The notes below the pieces were generated by a model. The model was given only the letters and a program-made list of their open reading frames with translations. It ran no database searches and was not told the DNA's origin. Both the position numbers and the translations under genes were made by a program. A stretch of 64,000 nt of DNA from Cephalotus follicularis (taxonomy: Eukaryota; Streptophyta; Magnoliopsida; Oxalidales; Cephalotaceae), in NCBI GenBank assembly GCA_001972305.1, contig BDDD01000891.1:62001-126000 (forward strand), in the 5' to 3' direction. Below, in pieces: positions 1-11,955 of the stretch (positions are counted from its first letter, which is position 1; every line of letters starts with the position of its first letter).

Positions 1-1400
1 TGTGATCCGTTCCAGTTCCGCTGCGGGATTCTGACTCGGTGCTCCGTTTCATCAACTTTCGGTAAATTCTGAACTCTGTTCCGTTATTTCTGTTTTCCGC
101 TGATATCTATAATTCTGTATCTGTTTCTGCTGTATAATGATTTGAATTGCTTATATGACTCGAATTTTATAACCTGGACGACCACTTGGACTAGCTTTAA
201 TGTTTTCGAAAGAGTGTTTAATAAGTGGTTTAAAAGATGCTTTAATAATCGGACTTTTGTTTCTGTCGACCGTATAGGTCGTTATGATTTTCTGACATCT
301 GCACGCATTTCATTGCATTAACGCATTGCACGACATTGTGCATGTTTGAGTCTGATAGTCTGTTGTCTGTCTGAGTTCTGATTGTCTGTTATATGTCTGT
401 CTGTTTGTTGGTAGAGGATCCTACCATTGAGGTCGGCCATGGAGGCGACCAGTCGAGGGACTCGGTCGTCTGTACTGTGAGTGGAACGCCTTTCTTAAAC
501 CTTTTTACTATGAGGTTTTCTTGAATGGTTTGAATATTTGAACGTTTTCTTATTGATTTCTGTACCTTAATGAATCTGAATCTGTTTCTGTTCTGAAATC
601 TGTTTAAGTTTTAATGTCGGAAACTTTCATTTACTGTTTTCAAACGCTCGCAAGATGATAGTAATAGTATGACGCTATTTTCGGTTATATCTGTATTTGA
701 TAAGAAAAAGATTTTTGAATCTGTATAAATCTATTTTGACGGCTCTGCCGATCTCTGTATCTGCTTAAATCTGTTTGAAGTCTGTTTTGAGAAAATCTGA
801 GATTCTGTATTCTGTGTTTCTGAAATCGGTTTAAATATATTTTGATGCTCTGGGATCTCGGTATTGTATTATATATATATATCTGATGCCCATGAGAGGC
901 ACTGTCTACATGGTAGACTTTTTGTTCAGATGCTTTGATACGACGGCATCATTGCCCTTCTGTTCTGCTGGACGTTCGGCCCGACGGGGCCCAGGCGTCA
1001 ACCTTACCTAGTGGACCCAGTGCATCTTTATATGTTTCTTCTGTTTAAATTTTGTTAAATACTATATATATATCTGAGATTCTGAGAAAGTAAATCTGTT
1101 TTGAGAAAAGAATCTGACTTTCTGCTGATTCTGTTAACGTTGTTTTAAAATCTGTTATTTATCGGTGTTTGGATGTATAAATCTGTTTAAGTGGTTTTAA
1201 ATATGTTTATAAAACAGATTCTGGATTTTTATTCTGTTTCAATTGTTTTATACTTTTATATCGTTTATGTATGGACATTTTATTATTGCGAGCAAATACT
1301 CTACTGAGTCTTTTTGTTCCATCTCACTAGTCCTGTGGACTAACTCTCTCTTCTGTTTTCTGTTTTTAGTTCTGACAGGTTAGTCTATATAATTTTTTAT
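1..1400 (+). mobile_element. Degenerate LTR-like remnant
   Basis: No open frame of note. The order of features resembles the plant Ty3 LTRs seen later in the window: a block with gtcggccatggaggcgacc near 430, a GC-rich patch near 970-1010, then 'ctactgagtc' near 1301 and a T-rich tract ending in 'ctgacaggttag' near 1372. Compare the 'gtactgag ... gcgggttatcagg' order in the LTR of element A near 20170-20220. The left edge lies outside the window and I see no paired LTR, PBS or coding part. It could be plain intergenic sequence. Confidence 0.3.
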
Positions 1401-1436
1401 TAGAAATATATTATTGTAATATAATATGATATATAG

Positions 1437-1630
1437 TAAGGGCATTATGAGATTTTTACTTAGATTTCTATCACATTCTTATACTAAACAAAACAATAGA
1501 ATAAAACATTGGTGGGAATCGACATTATTGAACAAAATAGGATTGTGGAAATGACATTCCCAGGAATAAGATGCTTGGGAATGTGATTTCATTCCCATAA
1601 AAAAAATTACCCGAACCAAACGCACCCTTA
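1437..1630. mobile_element. MITE-like foldback element
   Basis: A hairpin with about 15-bp arms (1548-1562 against 1576-1590, one mismatch, core tgacattccca / tgggaatgtga) lies inside a short AT-rich unit. The right end reads gaaccaaacgcaccctta; its complement, taagggtgcgtttggttc, is of the kind found at plant hAT or PIF/Harbinger MITE termini. The left end near 1437 (taagggcatt) matches it only partly, so the left boundary and superfamily are uncertain. Confidence 0.4.
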
Positions 1631-1685
1631 AAGTTTAGCTTTAAGTGGTAAAAACACTATTTAAAGTTTTTCAACACGTTTGTTG

Positions 1686-1811
1686 TAAAAAATTTTAGTT
1701 TTAGACCACATCACTACTATTAATTGATGAGAGAGAAACTGATAAAAATATATAGGAACATCCTCAATCAATGGTGAAAGATGGAATATGAAACTAAAAA
1801 TTTTAAATCAT
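1686..1811. repeat. Imperfect inverted repeat, possible second foldback element
   Basis: The segment starting aaaattttagttttag is repeated in inverted form at the other end (gaaactaaaaatttt), and the similarity continues inward through a region with ctcatcaatt / ctcaatcaat. It lies between two other foldback units and has a similar size. No target duplication was identified. Confidence 0.35.
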
Positions 1812-1986
1812 GGGTCATTGGATCCAAACTTGAATAAATATTAAAAAATAAATGGTTATGTCACTTCTAACGAGATTATGCCACGCGTAGAATGTGGTTG
1901 GCTTTTAAGGGCACAAAGCAATGCTAATAATATCATATGAGCTAACATCATAAGTGATCACAATTGATGATAAAATATCATTAATA

Positions 1987-2162
1987 CTTGGGAGAGGATC
2001 CATTGTCACATGGCAGTAAACTTTTTAGTTTGTTATTGCATATTATAACACTAAATGAATTGCATTAATTACGATCTAAAAATTAATGCACTCCATTGAG
2101 TGGTATAAGATGGGGTTACAAACTAAAAAGTTTGTCACTAGGCAACAATAAATCCCGTCTCT
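1987..2162. mobile_element. Foldback MITE with arms of about 80 bp
   Basis: The left arm (about 1991-2070) and right arm (about 2081-2160) are inverted copies. The clearest blocks are aaactttttagtttgt against acaaactaaaaagttt, and gcattaatt against aattaatgc. The outer ends also pair (ggagaggatccattg against the complement of caataaatcccgtct). The hexamer ttaata occurs just outside both ends (1981-1986 and 2162-2167) and may be the target duplication. There is no coding capacity. Confidence 0.5.
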
Positions 2163-3125
2163 TAATAATTTAATATTAAAAGGTAAACATAATTGTTGAT
2201 GTTTGAATAAACCATAAATGATATTTTGCTGCCTAAGAGTTTTGTGGATGGAATGTGTATTGTATTTTGGGGGGCTGAGTTCAATCCAATCAGGTAACTA
2301 TTTGGACCAATCATTTCTTTTTGTAGAAGACATTCTTGCGGTTGATGTTTTTCAAATCTAATAGTTAGATTTTATATTATATATGTCTAAGTCACGCATA
2401 TAAATATTTTAATCAATTATCTAACTATTTCATTTATACATATAAATTTTAATTGTTCTATAATTTATTCATTTCTAATAAAAAATAAAAACATTCAATA
2501 AAGTATCCATATATTTTTAATTGACTTTAAAATTTATACGAGTGATTTTTAGATTGATAAAACATTAAATTTAATGATTGAATTTAAAAAATATTAATTA
2601 TAGAAACATTATTTTTTTAACAAAAATAATTAATCTGATTAATTACTTAATTGAACTGAAGCCAATGATGGTGCTTTGTTCGCAGGGGAAGTAAACTTAA
2701 GTTTGAAAGTACAGTGTACACGCGGCAGAGTTGAATAAGGACAATGGAATCAGACAAAGAGAGAAAAAAAAGCTAAGTAGCAAGATTACACCTCTTTTCG
2801 AAGGTCAGATAGATGGAACATTTTGGGCCGTTTGATTTATTTTGGATGACAGAAAGAAAGTCGAGAATTGTTCCCTAGATCACGCTGAATATTATTATTC
2901 TATTACATAATTCTTTTTTGAGACCAACCAACCATGGTTTTTGCTCATAATTGTGAAATTTGGGCCATTGGGAGGGTTAGAATTTTTTTTAGTTTTTATT
3001 CTATTATGGACACATATTATCTATCTCTAAGATAAAATAATATTTTTTAAAGAGACATAGAATGTATTGATGATTGACCTTATATCTATCCAAGAATTTT
3101 TTTCAAGAGAGTTGTAGTTCTTACC
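2163..3125. other. AT-rich spacer without recognisable gene
   Basis: Very AT-rich with short oligo-A/T runs and no significant open frame on either strand. I see no LTR end, tRNA-like structure or coding similarity. It separates the MITE cluster from the first LTR element. Confidence 0.5.
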
Positions 3126-3549
3126 TGATATGGGAAAATTCCTGTACAGACCATGACACTGACACTTGTCCCTTGGAGCCATAGACACATGGGCAAATCG
3201 CCCAAAATTGTGGTCATAATGGGGGAGATAACTTCTCCATTAGAAGATAAGTAAATAGCCGAGAATTCCGGCCAAATTCAGGGGACCCGTAACCACATCT
3301 ATGATGTTAGTAGTTCAGAGACAATTACGACAAGGTAGGGTTATAAAATTAACTTCTCTGCTAGCAACTCACTTAACCATCAGAGTGTACCCGGGAGTCA
3401 AACCTCCTGGACTTTCGATAGTTTGCTTCTTGTGTGTAGGGAAGACTAGAGAACCAAGACCCAGTACATTCTTCGGATCATCCAACGCTTATCTCAACTA
3501 ATCAAACCTCCACATGTTCAGCACTGTTGTGAAGTTGATTTATGTATCA
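3126..3549 (+). repeat. 5' LTR of the Tat-like element
   Basis: The ends tgatat...gtatca are inverted repeats of each other. The right end sits four bases before the PBS-like sequence at 3553. The length, about 424 bp, is short for an LTR but possible. No partner LTR is in the window, so the left boundary rests only on the terminal inverted repeat. Confidence 0.55.
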
Positions 3550-3552
3550 ACT

Positions 3553-3572
3553 GTTGGCGTCGTTTGTGGGAA
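3553..3572 (+). other. Primer-binding site (tRNA primer of Tat-type elements)
   Basis: The sequence gttggcgtcgtttgtgggaa directly follows the putative LTR end. It matches the common ttggcgccgtctgtgggaa start of plant Tat elements with a few changes, one of them C to T. Confidence 0.6.
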
Positions 3573-3611
3573 ACACTACATGATTTGTTTCAACAATTAA
3601 ACAATGCCTCC

Positions 3612-4785
3612 TGAAGAAACCTTTATGGCAACCTTAAACTAAAGAGATATTTGTTTGTGAAATTAACAAAATATGAACTATGAAACTAAACAAGCAATCA
3701 CAAGAACAATTGTACAAATAATATAAAGTAAAGAGAGAAGGGATAAAGAGAGTGCAAACGAATTTATAGTGGTTCGGCAAAATCCGTGCCTACGTCCACT
3801 TTCTCAAGACACCCTTGAGATTCCACTAGATACCACTAGCACCCTTTGATTTTGGCTTACAGGTGCAAATCAAAGAAAACCACATTACACTTGATTTTGG
3901 GTTGCGGGTCCAAATCAACTAAACACCTTACAAGGGTTCACTCCCCTAAATATTCTCACTAAGGGTTTCAACTCCCCTTTTACAAAGACATATTTGAAGG
4001 ATTGTTTTCCGTTTACAAATTAACCTCTAAAAGGTTTGATGTGAAAGTGCTAGTGTGCTATATCGAAGCTTTGATGGATTTGAAAGTGGAAGCTTTTCTC
4101 TTGCTAAGTTCTTCTCCTTTGATTGGAAAGTTGAAATTGATGAACTCTAGTTCTTAGATTGTGCAAGTCACTTTGATCTTGATTCTTGACTTGTATTTGT
4201 AGCTTTCTTTTGATTCTAGTCATTGGTGAAGTTATTTGGCCGTTGGATTTGCATTGGAACTTGTTGCTTCAAAGTCGGCTCTTTAAACACACGATCAATA
4301 ATTTTTTTGTTGCGCAAAGCGTCGACAGTGTGGCATAAAGCGTCAACGCTTTATTACCGTTATGCCTTTAATTTGAAATTTCCCGCTCATTCCACTGGCT
4401 CTTTAATCTGGGAGTCGACTGTTTACATAAAGCGTTGACGCTATACTCATGAGCGTCGCTGCTGTCTTTAATTGATTTTGCAAGTCACTGTTTTTAACCG
4501 TTGGTACAAGCTCTTTTAGCGTTGATGCCTTGGTCTAAACCGTTGATGCTTTCTTTGAGACCATCGGCACTTTAAGCAGATTTTAGCTTGGACGAGTTCA
4601 ACTGTTGGCGCTTTGCTCATAGCCTTCGTAGATGTGTTAAGCGCTGACGCTTTGCTCAAAACCGTCGGCGCTTTGTCCTGTTTCTGCACTTCTTAATTTT
4701 GTTTATCTTTTCTTGCACAGAAAGTAACAAAGTGAAATGCAAATATGTAATCATTAAAATTCAGGATTGAGACCAAAAGTCAACA
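3612..4785 (-). repeat. Downstream (3') LTR of J
   Basis: Closely similar to 7051-8202 over its whole length, including a run near 4310-4680 of short palindromic units such as gcgtcgac and gcgtcaacgc. It ends next to the polypurine tract at 4786. Confidence 0.85.
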
Positions 4786-5280
4786 ATCTCTCCCTTTTTG
4801 ATGATTACAAAAATTTGTTACATTAAAGAAAAGAATGTATAACAGTTCATAACATTAAGTACATTTGAATGATAGAAATCCTTTAGATACCAACTTTAAA
4901 ACTTTAGATAAACTCCCCCTTAATATGACAAGCTCCTTTTAACCCTCCTTTGAACTTAAAGTCTAATTCTCCCCATAAGACTAAATTTCAAATTCACAAC
5001 AACGAAAAATTATGCAAATATTCCTATTTATAGCTTCCTCTTAACATACACTCCCCCTTAATATAAGTTATCAATTTTTCCTTGAGCCTAAAGCATTCTC
5101 CCCCTTTTTGTTAGCATCAAAAAGATTATTTCAACAAATATGATACCATATTGTCAAATTTAAAGGGATACCAATTGAAAGATAAAATTTGATTCAAAGA
5201 GAGTATTTTATCATTACATAAAAATATTGTATGAAAAATATTACCTCGCCCTTAACGAATGCTTTCTCCCCCTAACTTAT
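4786..5280 (-). other. Multiple polypurine tracts upstream of the J 3' LTR
   Basis: On the minus strand, five or six purine runs containing GGGGGAG or GGGAGAG occur at about 4786-4800, 4912-4921, 4970-4977, 5050-5058, 5095-5107 and 5265-5273. Only the one at 4786 adjoins the LTR. Otherwise the stretch is AT-rich and noncoding. Clustered polypurine tracts are a known Sirevirus feature. Confidence 0.6.
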
Positions 5281-5590
5281 GTACTTGAACATTTTAAAAA
5301 TTAACTCCAGGTACACCTACAAACAACAAAGTTTAAGTTTTTGGTATCCATTCGAACTTGGGTCCTTGCAAGTTAGTCACAAAAGTTTCTTTAGGAATCC
5401 AAATTTTTCTAGTTCTACCAAAACAAAAATTATTTCTATAAATGAAAGAGGTAGAGACATGTCATAGTCTACCATAATAATTGTAAACAATTTTAGGCTC
5501 AATTTTTTAAAAAAAAGAAATTATTAAAGTGTTTGACATTATTCATTTCTTCATAGCCGAGACCGGCTTGTCAAATACACATCTTTGAAG

Positions 5591-6995
5591 TCATAGTAGG
5601 TTATCCGATTTGTCACTACTATTACAAATCTTAGAAAAAGTCTTCTTCAAAGCATCATTTTCAATTTTCAATTTTTCATTTTCTTCCATTGAATCATTTG
5701 ATAATTTTGAAGAAACATTTAAAACTTCAATCTCATTTATATAGTAGCTATTCTCAATTTTTAGAGATTCAATATCATTTATATATTTGCTATTCTCAAT
5801 CTTTAGATTTTCAAGTTCTTTAGACATAGAGGCAACATCTTTCTTGAGAGATTTATTATTTATGCACACATTTTTATATTCAATAAATAAGTTCTCATAT
5901 GCATTTTGCAACTCATCAAAAGTAAAGTTTACCTCATCTTCATCCTCCTCCTCAATTGCCATGAAAGCAATGTTTGCAACCACTTCATCACTTTCTTATT
6001 CAGAGCTTGAGGGATCGCTATCATTCCCTGTTGCTACAAAAGCTTTCTTCTCCTTGGATTGATCTTTGTTGAATTTTTGTTTCTTCTTAAGATTTGGGCA
6101 CTCGTTTTTGAAATGGCCTGGCTTTTTGCATTCATAACAAGTTGGCTCTTCCCTTTTGCTTGATTTTTCTTCTTGAGAGAATTTCTGTTTGAGGCCTTTT
6201 TGCCTTTTTGACTTTTGAGGAACTTCTTGAATTGAGAAGTTATGAGTGCCATATCTCTATCGTTGTCACTTTCACTTTCTCCCTTTGAGGCCCTTAAAGC
6301 AATTGTTTTCTTCTTTTTGACTCCACATTCTCATGATTTTTCATTGTCGTCTCATTCGTCATCAATGAGCCTAAGAGTTGTTCAAGTGGAAGAGTTTAGA
6401 GATCTTTAGCTTCCTTAATTGCCGTTACCTTTGGAGTCCAACTTCTTGGCAAGCACCTTAAAATCTTTCTAACAAGTTTTTGGTTAGAATAAGATTTTCC
6501 AAGATTTTTAAGAGAATTAACAATTGTAGTAAAGCGAGTAAACATATCACTAATACATTCATTATCTTGCATAAAAAATAATTCGTATTCATGAACAAAC
6601 ATGCTTATTTTTTATTCTTTAACTTGATTAGTGCCTTCATAAGTGACTTCTAATAGGTCCCACATTTCTTTAGCCGTGTCGCAAGAAGAAATTCGATTAA
6701 ACTCATTTGGACCAATGGCACAAAACAAAACATGCTTACCTTTTGAATTTAATTGTAACGTTCTAAAATCATTATCATTAAATTCATTTTCGGGTTTAAG
6801 AGAGACTACTCCTTCTATCGTTCTTGTGGGCATCCTAGGACCATTCACAATAATGTGCCATAATTGATAGTCTAAGGATTGTAAAAAGATTGTCATTCTA
6901 GTTTTCCCAAAACTACAATTTTTTTCGTCAAAGAATGGAGGTCTAGTTATAGAGGAACCTTCTAATCCTATGTTTAGATTCATAGAAGTTGCCAT
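5591..6995 (-). pseudogene. gag of element J
   Basis: A copia-type gag starting at 6995 (MATSMNLN), 39 bases after the PBS. The N-terminal region (6995-6400) matches the UBN2-type copia capsid, with 'WDLLEVTYEGTNQVK'. A stop near 6609 and another near 6395 are in frame; a frameshift follows near 6315. A zinc knuckle C-x2-C-x4-H-x4-C (CYECKKPGHFKNEC) lies at 6098-6139. The C-terminal 5591-5983 is an acidic region followed by a long coiled coil rich in K, E, N and S. No pol follows. The current copy cannot make a full-length protein. Confidence 0.8.
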
Positions 6996-7033
6996 GGATC
7001 TTTATATCTCTAACAATTAAGAATTATAAGATA

Positions 7034-7048
7034 GCCTCTGAGATACCA
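7034..7048 (-). other. Primer-binding site of J
   Basis: The complement reads TGGTATCTCAGAGGC, two bases after the LTR end. It is the initiator tRNA-Met type PBS (TGGTATCAGAGC) with small changes. Confidence 0.7.
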
Positions 7049-7050
7049 AC

Positions 7051-8202
7051 TGAAAGAAACCTTTATGGCAACCTTAAACTAAAGACATATTTGTTTGCGG
7101 AATTAACAAAATATGAACTATGAAACTAAACAAGCAATAAAAAGAACAATTGTACAAATAATAGAAAGTAAAGAGATAAGGGATAGAGAGAGTGCAAACG
7201 AATTTCTAGTGGTTCAGCAAAATCCGTGCCTACGTTCACTTTCTCAAGATCCCCTTGAGATTCCAGTAGATACCACTAACACCCATTCATTTTGGCTTAT
7301 GGGTGCAAATCAAAGAAAACCACCTTACACTTGATTTTGGGTTGCGGGTGCAAATCAACCAAACACCTTACAAGGAATCTCTCCCCTCAATAGTCTCACT
7401 AAGGGTTTCAACACCCCTTTTACAAAGACAGATTTGAAGGATGGTTTTCTATTTACAAATTAACCTCTAAAAGGTTTGATGTGAAAGTGATAGTGTGCTA
7501 TATTGAAGCTTTGATGGATTTGAAAGAGGAAGCTTTTCTCTTGCTAAGTTATTCTCCTTTGATTTGAAAGTTGAAATTGATGAACTCTAATTCTTAGATT
7601 GTGCAAGTCACTTTGATCTTGATTCTTGACTTGTATTGATAGCTTTCTTTTGATTCTAGCCGTTGGAGTTGCATTGGAACTTGTTGCTTCAAAGTCAGCT
7701 TTTTAAACACGCGATCTGTACTACGTAAAGCGTCGACGGTGTGGCATAAAGCGTCGACGCTTATGTTACCATTATGCGTTGAATTTGAAATTTCCCGCTC
7801 ATTCCACTGGCGCTTTAATCTGGGAGTCGACTATTTGCATAAAGCGTTTATGCTATACGCCTGAGCATCGCCGCTTTGAGTTATTTAATTAATTTTTCAA
7901 GTCATTGTTTTTAACCGCTGGTATGAGCTCTTTAAACATTGATGCCTTGGTCCACACCACTGATGCTTTTTTTGAGACCCTCGGCGCTTTAAGAAGATTT
8001 TAGCTTGGACGAGTTCAACTGTTGGCGCTTTCCTCATAGCCTTCATAGCTGTGTTAAGCGCTGACGCTTTACTCAAAACCGTCGATGCTTTGTCCTGTTT
8101 CTTCATTTCTTAATTTTGTTTATCTTTTCTTGCACAGAAAGTAACAAAGTTAAATACAAATATGTAATCATTAAAATTCAGGATTGAGACTTGAAGTCAA
8201 CA
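7051..8202 (-). repeat. Upstream (5') LTR of J
   Basis: The partner of 3612-4785 (1152 against 1174 bp), differing by scattered substitutions and small indels. Palindromic units such as aagcgtcgacgctt occur near 7728-7770, with related ones to about 8095. Confidence 0.85.
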
Positions 8203-9740
8203 CCTCCGAAGAAAACCAACCCTGCGGCAGCTCCTGGTCAAGCTCCTCTCACCAATGAGCAATTTAACCAGCTCCTCCAAGAGATGCGGAGGCTCACTAC
8301 TTTGCTGGAAAAATATTTAACCAGCCAGAATCAGGTTGGACCAAGCCAACCTGCCCCAGAAATAGCAACAGCCTCTAGAGCTAGGCGAAACATATAAAGG
8401 GGAGCTAGACGCCCTTCAAGGTGGTCAGAGATTGATACATCTCTTATAGCATAGTCCTCAAGTGCAATAGATTATAATTATGATCCCCAGGAGGACCTAT
8501 CAGAGCACGATTCAATGGAGGAAGACTACTCAGACTACTACGCAGACGAAGAGGAGCCCCGTGCACCTTCCTACGCTTCTCGTAGGACTGAATCACGGCT
8601 GATCAGTAGGTCAGACTACTCGGTCCGACCAACCGTAGGGCCATCATAGGTCTCTAGAACGTCTAAGGACTAAGAAGATATTGAGCAAATGATGAATAGG
8701 AAGTTTGCAGAGATGGAGAAAAGGCTCAGAGGAGACGAGTCGACGAAGGGATACCTGTTAGAGGTGCAGAACATAAACTACACTCCCTCCGCTTCAGAGA
8801 TACTGAGGGAGCCTATGTCGAGAGGATTCAGACTCCCAACATTCAGAGAATATGAAGAGTCTTCTGACTCGATACAGCATGTGAGGCATTACACCCAGAT
8901 CATGCTAGTCCATAAGGCTTCATACGCAGTCCTTTGCCAAGGACTTTCGGTGACCTTTATGGGTGCAGCTCAAACGTGATTCTCCACGTTGCCCTCAAAG
9001 TCAGTGGCAAACTTCGAGCAATTCAGTGAGATGTTTGTCACGAAATTCCTTAATAGCACCACCTAAAGAAAGAACTATAATTATCTAATCAACATGGTGC
9101 AAAGAAAAAATGAATCCCATAGAGACTACCTGACTCGATTCAACAAGGAGTCTCTGATGGTAAAGGACATGGAACTTTCCTTTGCTCTGGTAGCCTTGAA
9201 CAGTGGGTTGAGAGACAACTCAACTTTCACTTTCTCCCTGATGAAGAAGCCTACCCTAGATACGGCAGACCTCCTCAAAAAAGCTGAAAAACAAGTAAAT
9301 ACAGAGGAGGGTCTGTCAGCTAGAAAGGAGAAGACCTCCTGGTCTAGTTATCAGGAGAAAGAAGAGCAGCCAAGAAGTGGTCAAGGGAAGAAGCAGAAAA
9401 GGAAAGGGCGGCCAGAGCTAACGAACGATGACCTGAGGCAAAAACTCTTCAAGAGGGAAGACTCACAAAAAAGGGGATCACCAATTCCCAATTACAATAC
9501 TTTTTCCCCTCTCTTGGAGTCGCATACCAGAATCCTTGTAGTGGAGAAGGAAAAAGTTCCAATCCAGTGGCCAACTTGACTGAGATCCTCGGTAGACAAG
9601 AGGGACTCAAGCAAGTATTGTTGATACCACCGTGATCATGAGCATGATACGGAGGAGTGTAAGCAGTTAAAAAATCAGATAAAGGACCTGATCTGCAAAG
9701 GTCATGTGAGGAAGTATTTGGATAGGGATGCTCCATAGGG
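8203..9740 (+). pseudogene. gag of the Tat-like element (start codon at 3604, body resumes at 8203)
   Basis: The nucleocapsid/capsid precursor of the Tat-like element. The initiator ATG and first codons (3604-3611) lie left of J; the frame resumes at 8203 after the 5-bp duplication cctcc and reads PKKTNPAAAPGQ. There are in-frame stops near 8395 and 8976 and further damage to about 9060. The part at 9094-9579 is open and carries the capsid region (YLTRFNKESLMV...ALNSGLRD). A Cys/His segment (YCDYHRDHEHDTEECKQL) at about 9620-9670 corresponds to the gag-protease linker of Tat elements. It cannot produce a full protein. Confidence 0.7.
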
Positions 9741-9794
9741 AAGAAGGGAGCGCAAATAAGAAGCTCTACATCATGGACATGAGCAACAACCTAG

Positions 9795-9944
9795 AGGTGT
9801 GATACATACCATTTTTGGAGGGATTGCGTATGGAGGCGATCACAGTCCGGCAAGAAAGGCTGATGCAAGACAGACCTTTTCCGTGAAGCAACAACACGCG
9901 CAGGGAAAAATGTTGAGGATTTATGGAGAAAGGGAGGTGATATC
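9795..9944 (+). pseudogene. Protease N-terminal fragment of the Tat-like element
   Basis: The reading GVIHTIFGGIAYGGDH near 9796-9845 is the conserved segment just upstream of the aspartic protease in Tat polyproteins (V-I-x-T-I-F-G-G). It continues about 30 more codons and stops where LTR A3 begins at 9945. The catalytic D-S/T-G triad is not reached. Confidence 0.5.
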
Positions 9945-11955
9945 TGTAATACCTTGTTTGTATGTTTGTAATTTTTTTTTGGGGCTTTTAAATCTGTGTG
10001 TTTTATAGCCCGTCTACTTTATTGTGGTCTATGTGCTTTGGGCTGAATGATACCAGCCTTGACTTTTGGGTATGTTAGTATGTGTATGTGTATTAGAAAG
10101 GTTTATGTTTATTTTAATTAATTTATTTACAAAAAAAATCAAATCTTTTATTTCAATTTAAATTCTTTCCTTTTCTCTCTCTCCTATCCCTCACCTGAAT
10201 CTCTCTCTCCTATCTCTATCTCTCTTGTAAATCTCTCCCTCTCTTCACTCCCTTCCCCGTATCTCTCCCTCTTTCCTTCTCTCCCTAAAAATCCTCCTTT
10301 CTTCCTTATCCATCTGATTTGGTCTCTCTTTTCCGTTTAAGTATGCCATTGCCCATTATTTTATGCCATTCCCTTCTCTCTTGCCTGCCCATTGTTTGTG
10401 CTTCATAATTTCAGTTCTTAGATTGTTCTGTTTTGGTTTTTACTTTCCTTTGGAAGGCATTGAGTTTGTATGTTGTTTTTCTTTTCTCTTTTGTTTCAGT
10501 GGTACAGTCGTGTAAGCCTTAAGAAATTGGTGTTCCTTCTACAATTTTGTATTGCCTTTATAGGTTGGTAATCTTGCTTTGTTGTGTTGGTTCATCTTAT
10601 TTTGTTTTGAATCCTTTCGAATGTTCTTATAGGCTGCTAGAGTTTCATTTTGATTCTTGCCTCTATACTCTGTCATTTGTTTTTGAGTATGTTAGCAGGC
10701 CTTTAAATGTCTTGAATATGCTGTAATCTGGTTTTGGTAACTAGTAATTGGAATTCGACAGTAAACAGGATATATATATACATATACATATGTGTACAAT
10801 TGATTAGAAGTCTCTTTCTTTTCAAGCTCAGCCACTGTCAGTAATCTCTCTTATGATTATGTGTTTGTTTACTATTTCAATACCATATTATGTCTTATGC
10901 ACATTGTTATAGTCCTCTGGTTTTATGATATCCAGGTTTTTAAAAGAATTTTGCATAGGATTGTTAGATTTTTCCTGTTCTGTCGCCCATAACAGTCAGT
11001 TGTTTTCTTAGATAGTCGGCTGTTATGCTTTCAGTAGTCGGCTGCCTATGTTGTACAGTCGACTTCCATGCTTGGACACTCGACTGGAGCTCTGTTATAG
11101 TCGACTGTTGAGTCCTGGAAAATTTTGTTCTCAAGTTTTTCTTATCTGTTTGGTCTTCCGTTGGATCATGGTCTGTTTATAGCACTGTTATGAATCTGTT
11201 TTATGTCCACAGTTGGATTTAAGTCCTCATTTGAATGATTTCATATCTTATAGATATTGTGCTACCGAGGGGCACCTAGAATTTATCGATCAATTCATAA
11301 GTTATTCTGTGACCGCATAAGGTACGGATTCTACCGTTCTTTGGCTATCTTAATCTGATTTTTAATTGAAAAAAAATCCAGTCTCACATTTATGATATTC
11401 GAACTCTGTTATGTTTTGGATTTTGTTATGTTTGGAAATAAAGTCACTTGATATTTTATAAGATAAATATTTATGACTTTATAAATTCAGCTATAATATG
11501 TTTATGAAATGTTATGAAATCATCTCTTTTATTGTGAAATTAAATGAGTTGATTTTCCGATTATGAAAGTATGTCTTTATATCGTTTGATAACGATTTAT
11601 GGATATGTTTGGAAAACCATTTCTATATGTGTTTTAAATTGATTATGATAAAATCAATGTTTTCAAAATGGTGAAGTACTGAGTTTTTGTACCCACCTAT
11701 GGGGTGTACCCTAGGCATGTCGTAGGTCTGGCACGGGGACATGACACTTCCATAGCGGTGTGATTAGTCTACGGCGTCTCTCTATGTTATGATATCCTAT
11801 GTTAAGGATTTATGGATCCATTATTTATGATAGAGGCGTATGGATCGATCCTAGTTATACAATATGATATGTTATGAGAATTGATTGTGTAGTACCATAC
11901 ACTTCATTTCTATTTGGCATGTGGACGTCACGAATCTCTTGCTTCTATGTGTTTC
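9945..11955 (+). mobile_element. Truncated LTR of the A family (A3)
   Basis: It starts tgtaatacct and follows the same order as the LTRs of element A: the line with gataccagcctt (about 10050), a CT-rich tract (10150-10310), an array of agtcgact-like units (10990-11120), 'tactgagttttt' with the block ending gcacggggacatgacact (11680-11750), and the ctatgtgttt block (about 11946). It is cut at 11955 by copia LTR I. It is clearly more diverged from the two A LTRs than they are from each other. No internal domain is attached on its right, so it may be a solo LTR or the left end of a lost element. Confidence 0.65.

Larger units (their letters stand above)
3612..8202 (-). mobile_element. Element J: gag-only Ty1/copia element (Sirevirus-like), complete with LTRs
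   Basis: Two LTRs (3612-4785 and 7051-8202) start TGTTGACTT and end TTTCTTTCA on the minus strand. The element is flanked by cctcc at 3607-3611 and 8203-8207, a 5-bp target duplication. A PBS follows the upstream LTR, gag follows, and no protease, integrase or RT remains in the 2.26-kb interior. Several AGGGGGAG tracts precede the downstream LTR. A gag with a C-terminal coiled coil, multiple polypurine tracts and palindrome-rich LTRs are known Sirevirus traits, so I infer that lineage. The element is defective and would need pol in trans. Confidence 0.8.
3126..9944 (+). mobile_element. Tat-like Ty3 retrotransposon, 5' portion, split by element J
   Basis: The order is 5' LTR (3126-3549), a leader with the PBS-type sequence ttggcgtcgtttgtggg, gag, and the beginning of protease. 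Everything downstream is lost where an LTR of the A family starts at 9945. The gag is interrupted after its first codons by copia element J (3612-8202). That PBS-like sequence and a gag ending in a Cys/His-rich region before protease are typical of the plant Tat lineage (family knowledge); the lineage call is inference because no RT is present. The 3' part of this element is not in the window. Confidence 0.65.
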
